Origin: Bimuria novae-zelandiae CBS 107.79
Lineage: Eukaryota; Ascomycota; Dothideomycetes; Pleosporales; Didymosphaeriaceae
Direction: 5' to 3'
Assembly: GCA_010015655.1 (NCBI GenBank)
Contig: ML976737.1
Span: 185,454-249,453 of the forward strand
DNA: 64,000 nt
The notes below the pieces were generated by a model that made no database searches, was not told the origin of the DNA, and worked only from the letters and a program-made list of their open reading frames with translations. Of this stretch, positions 59,972 to 64,000 are shown in pieces. Position 1 is the stretch's first letter; every line of letters starts with the position of its first letter. The translations under genes were made by a program, and so were the position numbers.

Positions 59972-62144
59972 ATGGATGACGGTGAAGGCCAGCGCCAGAT
60001 GTCGCTTGTGCCGTACGTGCCCGCCGAGTCGCGGGAGATCGTTCTGTAGGTCCGCCTCATCTCGACAGCGCTGTTGGCTCCATTGAATATGCGCTCATTC
60101 TCGTCACAGGCGCCATGGCTCTGCCGTCGTGGTATACGACCAGCTCTCGCGCCAGCTCTCCCTCCGCGATGCCTCGCACGCCGCTGATATGGAACACTCC
60201 TCCTGCCCGTATTGCCACCGTCTGTACCGCGAAGACGTCCACAACGACAGCAACGAAAACGAAGAGCCCGAACACGGCGCATATCGGGATGCGCAGGCCG
60301 GCTTCGTCAACCCGGGCTACTTCCAGATGCTGCGCCGGAGCCAACCCAGCTCCACCGAAGTCTCGCGACCATCTTCACCGCATAAACAGCTCGCGCCGGC
60401 GCCGATACGAGGCGTGGGCGGCTCACTGCATGTGCCTGAAGGCGCCGAGTTCGTGGAAAGCACGCCCGCCCCGCAGCGGCAACACAGCATTTCGAAGCAC
60501 GCATTCAGCCCGAATTACTTCAAGACTTTCTTTGTGGAGGAGCGCGAGCTGGGAAGAGGAGGGAAAGGCGTGGTCTTGCTCGTGCGCCACGTCTTGGACA
60601 AGGTCGATCTGGGCGTGTTCGCATGCAAGCGCGTGCCGGTGGGCGACGACCACGAGTGGCTGGAGAAAGTCCTGATCGAAGTGCAATTGCTGCAGAACCT
60701 TTCGCACCAGAACCTCGTTTCGTACCGGCACGTATGGCTCGAGGACTACCAGATCAACACGTTCGGCCCCAGCGTGCCGTGCGCCTTCATCCTGCAGCAA
60801 TATTGCAATCGAGGCGACCTGCAAAGCTATATCCTAGGTGGGATGAACAAGAAGATGAGTACAGAGCAGCTCAAGGAGCGGCTGAGGAGACGCTCCAAGG
60901 GGCAGATGGAGGACGCGCAGAGCCTGAATGGCCCAAGGAGGATGCCCTTTGAAGAAATCATCTCGTTCTTCAAGGACATCACATCGGGCCTGAACCACCT
61001 GCACGCGAACGGATACATACACCGGGACCTCAAGCCAAGCAACTGCCTCCTCCACGACACCGGGCTCAAGGTCCGCGTGCTCGTCAGCGACTTCGGCGAG
61101 GTGCAGGCCGCGAACGTCACGAGGAAGAGCACCGGCGCCACAGGCACGATATCGTACTGCGCGCCCGAAGTCCTCAAGCACGTCGTGCCCCACGGCCCCC
61201 TCGGCAACTTCACGACTAAGTCGGATATCTTCTCGCTCGGCATGATCGTCTACTTCATGTGTTTCGCGCGGCTGCCCTACGCCGAGGCCGACGGCATCGA
61301 CGAGGACGCAGAGGACCTGGACGCCCTCCGCACCGAGATCTCCCAGTGGCCCGGCTTCGACGACGACCGCAGAGTGCGCGGCGACTTGCCTGAGAAACTG
61401 TACCGCTCGCTGAAACACCTGCTTGCGCTGGACCCGGATGAGCGCCCTACGACAGAGGAGATTCTGCGCGCGCTGAAGACGCCGAGTTTACTCGATGAGT
61501 TTAGTGGTTTGGATGACATGGCTATGGGTATGGGGAGTCGCATTTCCCGCGCCGACACGCCTACACCCGCGCCCACGCCGCCGCATCGTAAACGCAGCGC
61601 TGCTACCTACACCCACACTCACGCTGCTCGTACCGGCCGCTCAAAACTCCATATGCACGCCTCCGTCACGGGACACTCGTCGCCGAGTCCTCCGCCCCCA
61701 GAACGCACACCCACGCCCCCGCCCTCTGCGTCCGTCATCCTGCGCCCGCGAAAGGTAGATCTCTCCTCGGGACCCCAGCGCAGCCCCTCACCCCAGCCCC
61801 CCCGCCTCATGCTCCCGCCCCCTCCGCCCAGTATACGCTTCCTCTCTCTCGCACAAAACCCCGCCTTTGTAGCCGTCGCCAAAATCGCCCTGTTCATCTT
61901 CAAAGCGCTCTCCCTGTTTCGTCCTTGCTACCCTTTCGCGGCGGACCCGTGGGTCGCGTACCCGCTGCTGCTCTTCGCAGCGCTGGATTTCTTGGGCTTG
62001 GGGTTTGATGTTAGGGTGAGGGGGAGGTGGTGGATTGGGTTTGGGGGGCTGGGTAGGTCGGTGGTGTTGGGCGCGGTGCATGGGCTCGTGGTGTGGGAGA
62101 TGGGGAGGTGGGAGAGGTTGTGTGCGAGGCCGGGGGGTTTCTAG
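59972..62144 (+). CDS. IKS1: Iks1-type serine/threonine protein kinase
   Basis: Exons 59972-60045 and 60110-62144 (64-bp intron, gtaggt...cag) give 702 residues. The short first exon (MDDGEGQRQMSLVPYVPAES) is needed: the long frame has no early ATG. A CPYC-like motif at 57-60 precedes the kinase domain (about 165-470): glycine loop GRGGKGVV, catalytic K198 in ACK, HRDLKPSN with D331, D352-FGE and the SYCAPE segment. An insert of about 45 residues follows the hinge. The C-terminal 100 residues contain two or three hydrophobic stretches (PAFVAVAKIALFIFKALSLF, then AYPLLLFAALDFLGLGF), so membrane association is likely, as in yeast Iks1. Yeast IKS1 was named from ira1 kinase-suppressor work; its role is poorly defined. 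It is convergent with the epimerase gene, 262 bp apart. Confidence 0.92.
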
Positions 62145-62406
62145 TTTGGAGTGAGCATGAGTGAAGCTTTTATGCTGCTGTTGAGGGATATATAGACGGT
62201 GAATATCAACTACTCCACTTCTCTTCTCATCGAGGATTCGACATGGCGAAATGGTGGCAAGAAGTGCGTTGCTTCACGCTCTCGATGTGACAATTATGTA
62301 TTCATCTTTGCATCTCGCCGCACGATTACCCACTTATTTCCCTGCCAGGTCGTACCACCTGCCATTCTTGAGTCTCTCGATATTCCAGCCTCGCTCTGCA
62401 GCTGTC
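62145..62406. terminator. Convergent 3' flank shared by IKS1 and the epimerase gene
   Basis: 262 bp between two stop codons facing each other. It must hold both polyadenylation regions, so overlapping 3' UTRs are likely. No distinct signal was resolved. Confidence 0.45.

Positions 62407-64000
<1,594 letters not shown>

Noticed and set aside
60129..62144. Kinase starting at position 60129
   Set aside because: The codon there is GTG. Joining 59972-60045 to 60110 through a GT-AG intron gives an ATG start and a continuous N-terminus.

Overview
This is nuclear DNA of a filamentous ascomycete (Pezizomycotina). I infer a Pleosporales-like Dothideomycete; the subphylum is secure from gene types, 50-130 bp GT-AG introns and RIP, the order is not. 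The sequence has two compartments. Two TA-rich islands (about 1-23,580 and 27,488-46,168) are stacks of transposons whose reading frames are full of TAA/TAG and whose paired LTRs differ by C/T and G/A transitions, the mark of repeat-induced point mutation (RIP). Between and after them lies GC-balanced gene DNA with ordinary spliced genes.

Island 1 has as backbone a minus-strand Ty3/Gypsy element (E), split by four insertions: a Fot1/pogo-like element (K), a chromovirus (A, 1919-8828), a second pogo-like element (F, 9755-11586) and another chromovirus (B1, 11953-20753). The 5' LTR of B1 holds a 247-bp solo-LTR-like element (D), which in turn holds a Tc1-like element. A further solo LTR (J) lies at 22421-22757. 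A small gene islet follows: a broken gene, a hypothetical protein and a secreted PL3 pectate lyase (26391-27273).

Island 2 is one Fot1/pogo-like transposon (G, about 2.1 kb when emptied) grown to 18.7 kb: solo LTR A' inside G, chromovirus B2 inside A', pogo-like H inside the B2 pol, and chromovirus C nine bases inside the 3' LTR of B2. Target-site duplications and LTR lengths agree at nearly every level, so the insertion order can be read. G landed about 120 bp before the start codon of the mitochondrial calcium uniporter gene and separated it from the pectate lyase gene; without G they would be about 335 bp apart.

The right-hand 18 kb carries conserved genes: MCU (46292-47980), a 1340-residue proline-rich/helical protein of unknown function (49699-53908), poly(A)-binding protein PAB1 (54918-57202), a Zn2Cys6 regulator (58080-59465), an Iks1-type kinase (59972-62144) and, convergent with it, glucose-6-phosphate 1-epimerase (63548-62407). 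These are unrelated housekeeping and regulatory functions, not a cluster.

The least expected signal is a coiled-coil reading frame antisense to the retroelements, lying between pol and the 3' LTR in A, B1 and B2. It stays readable through RIP in all three.
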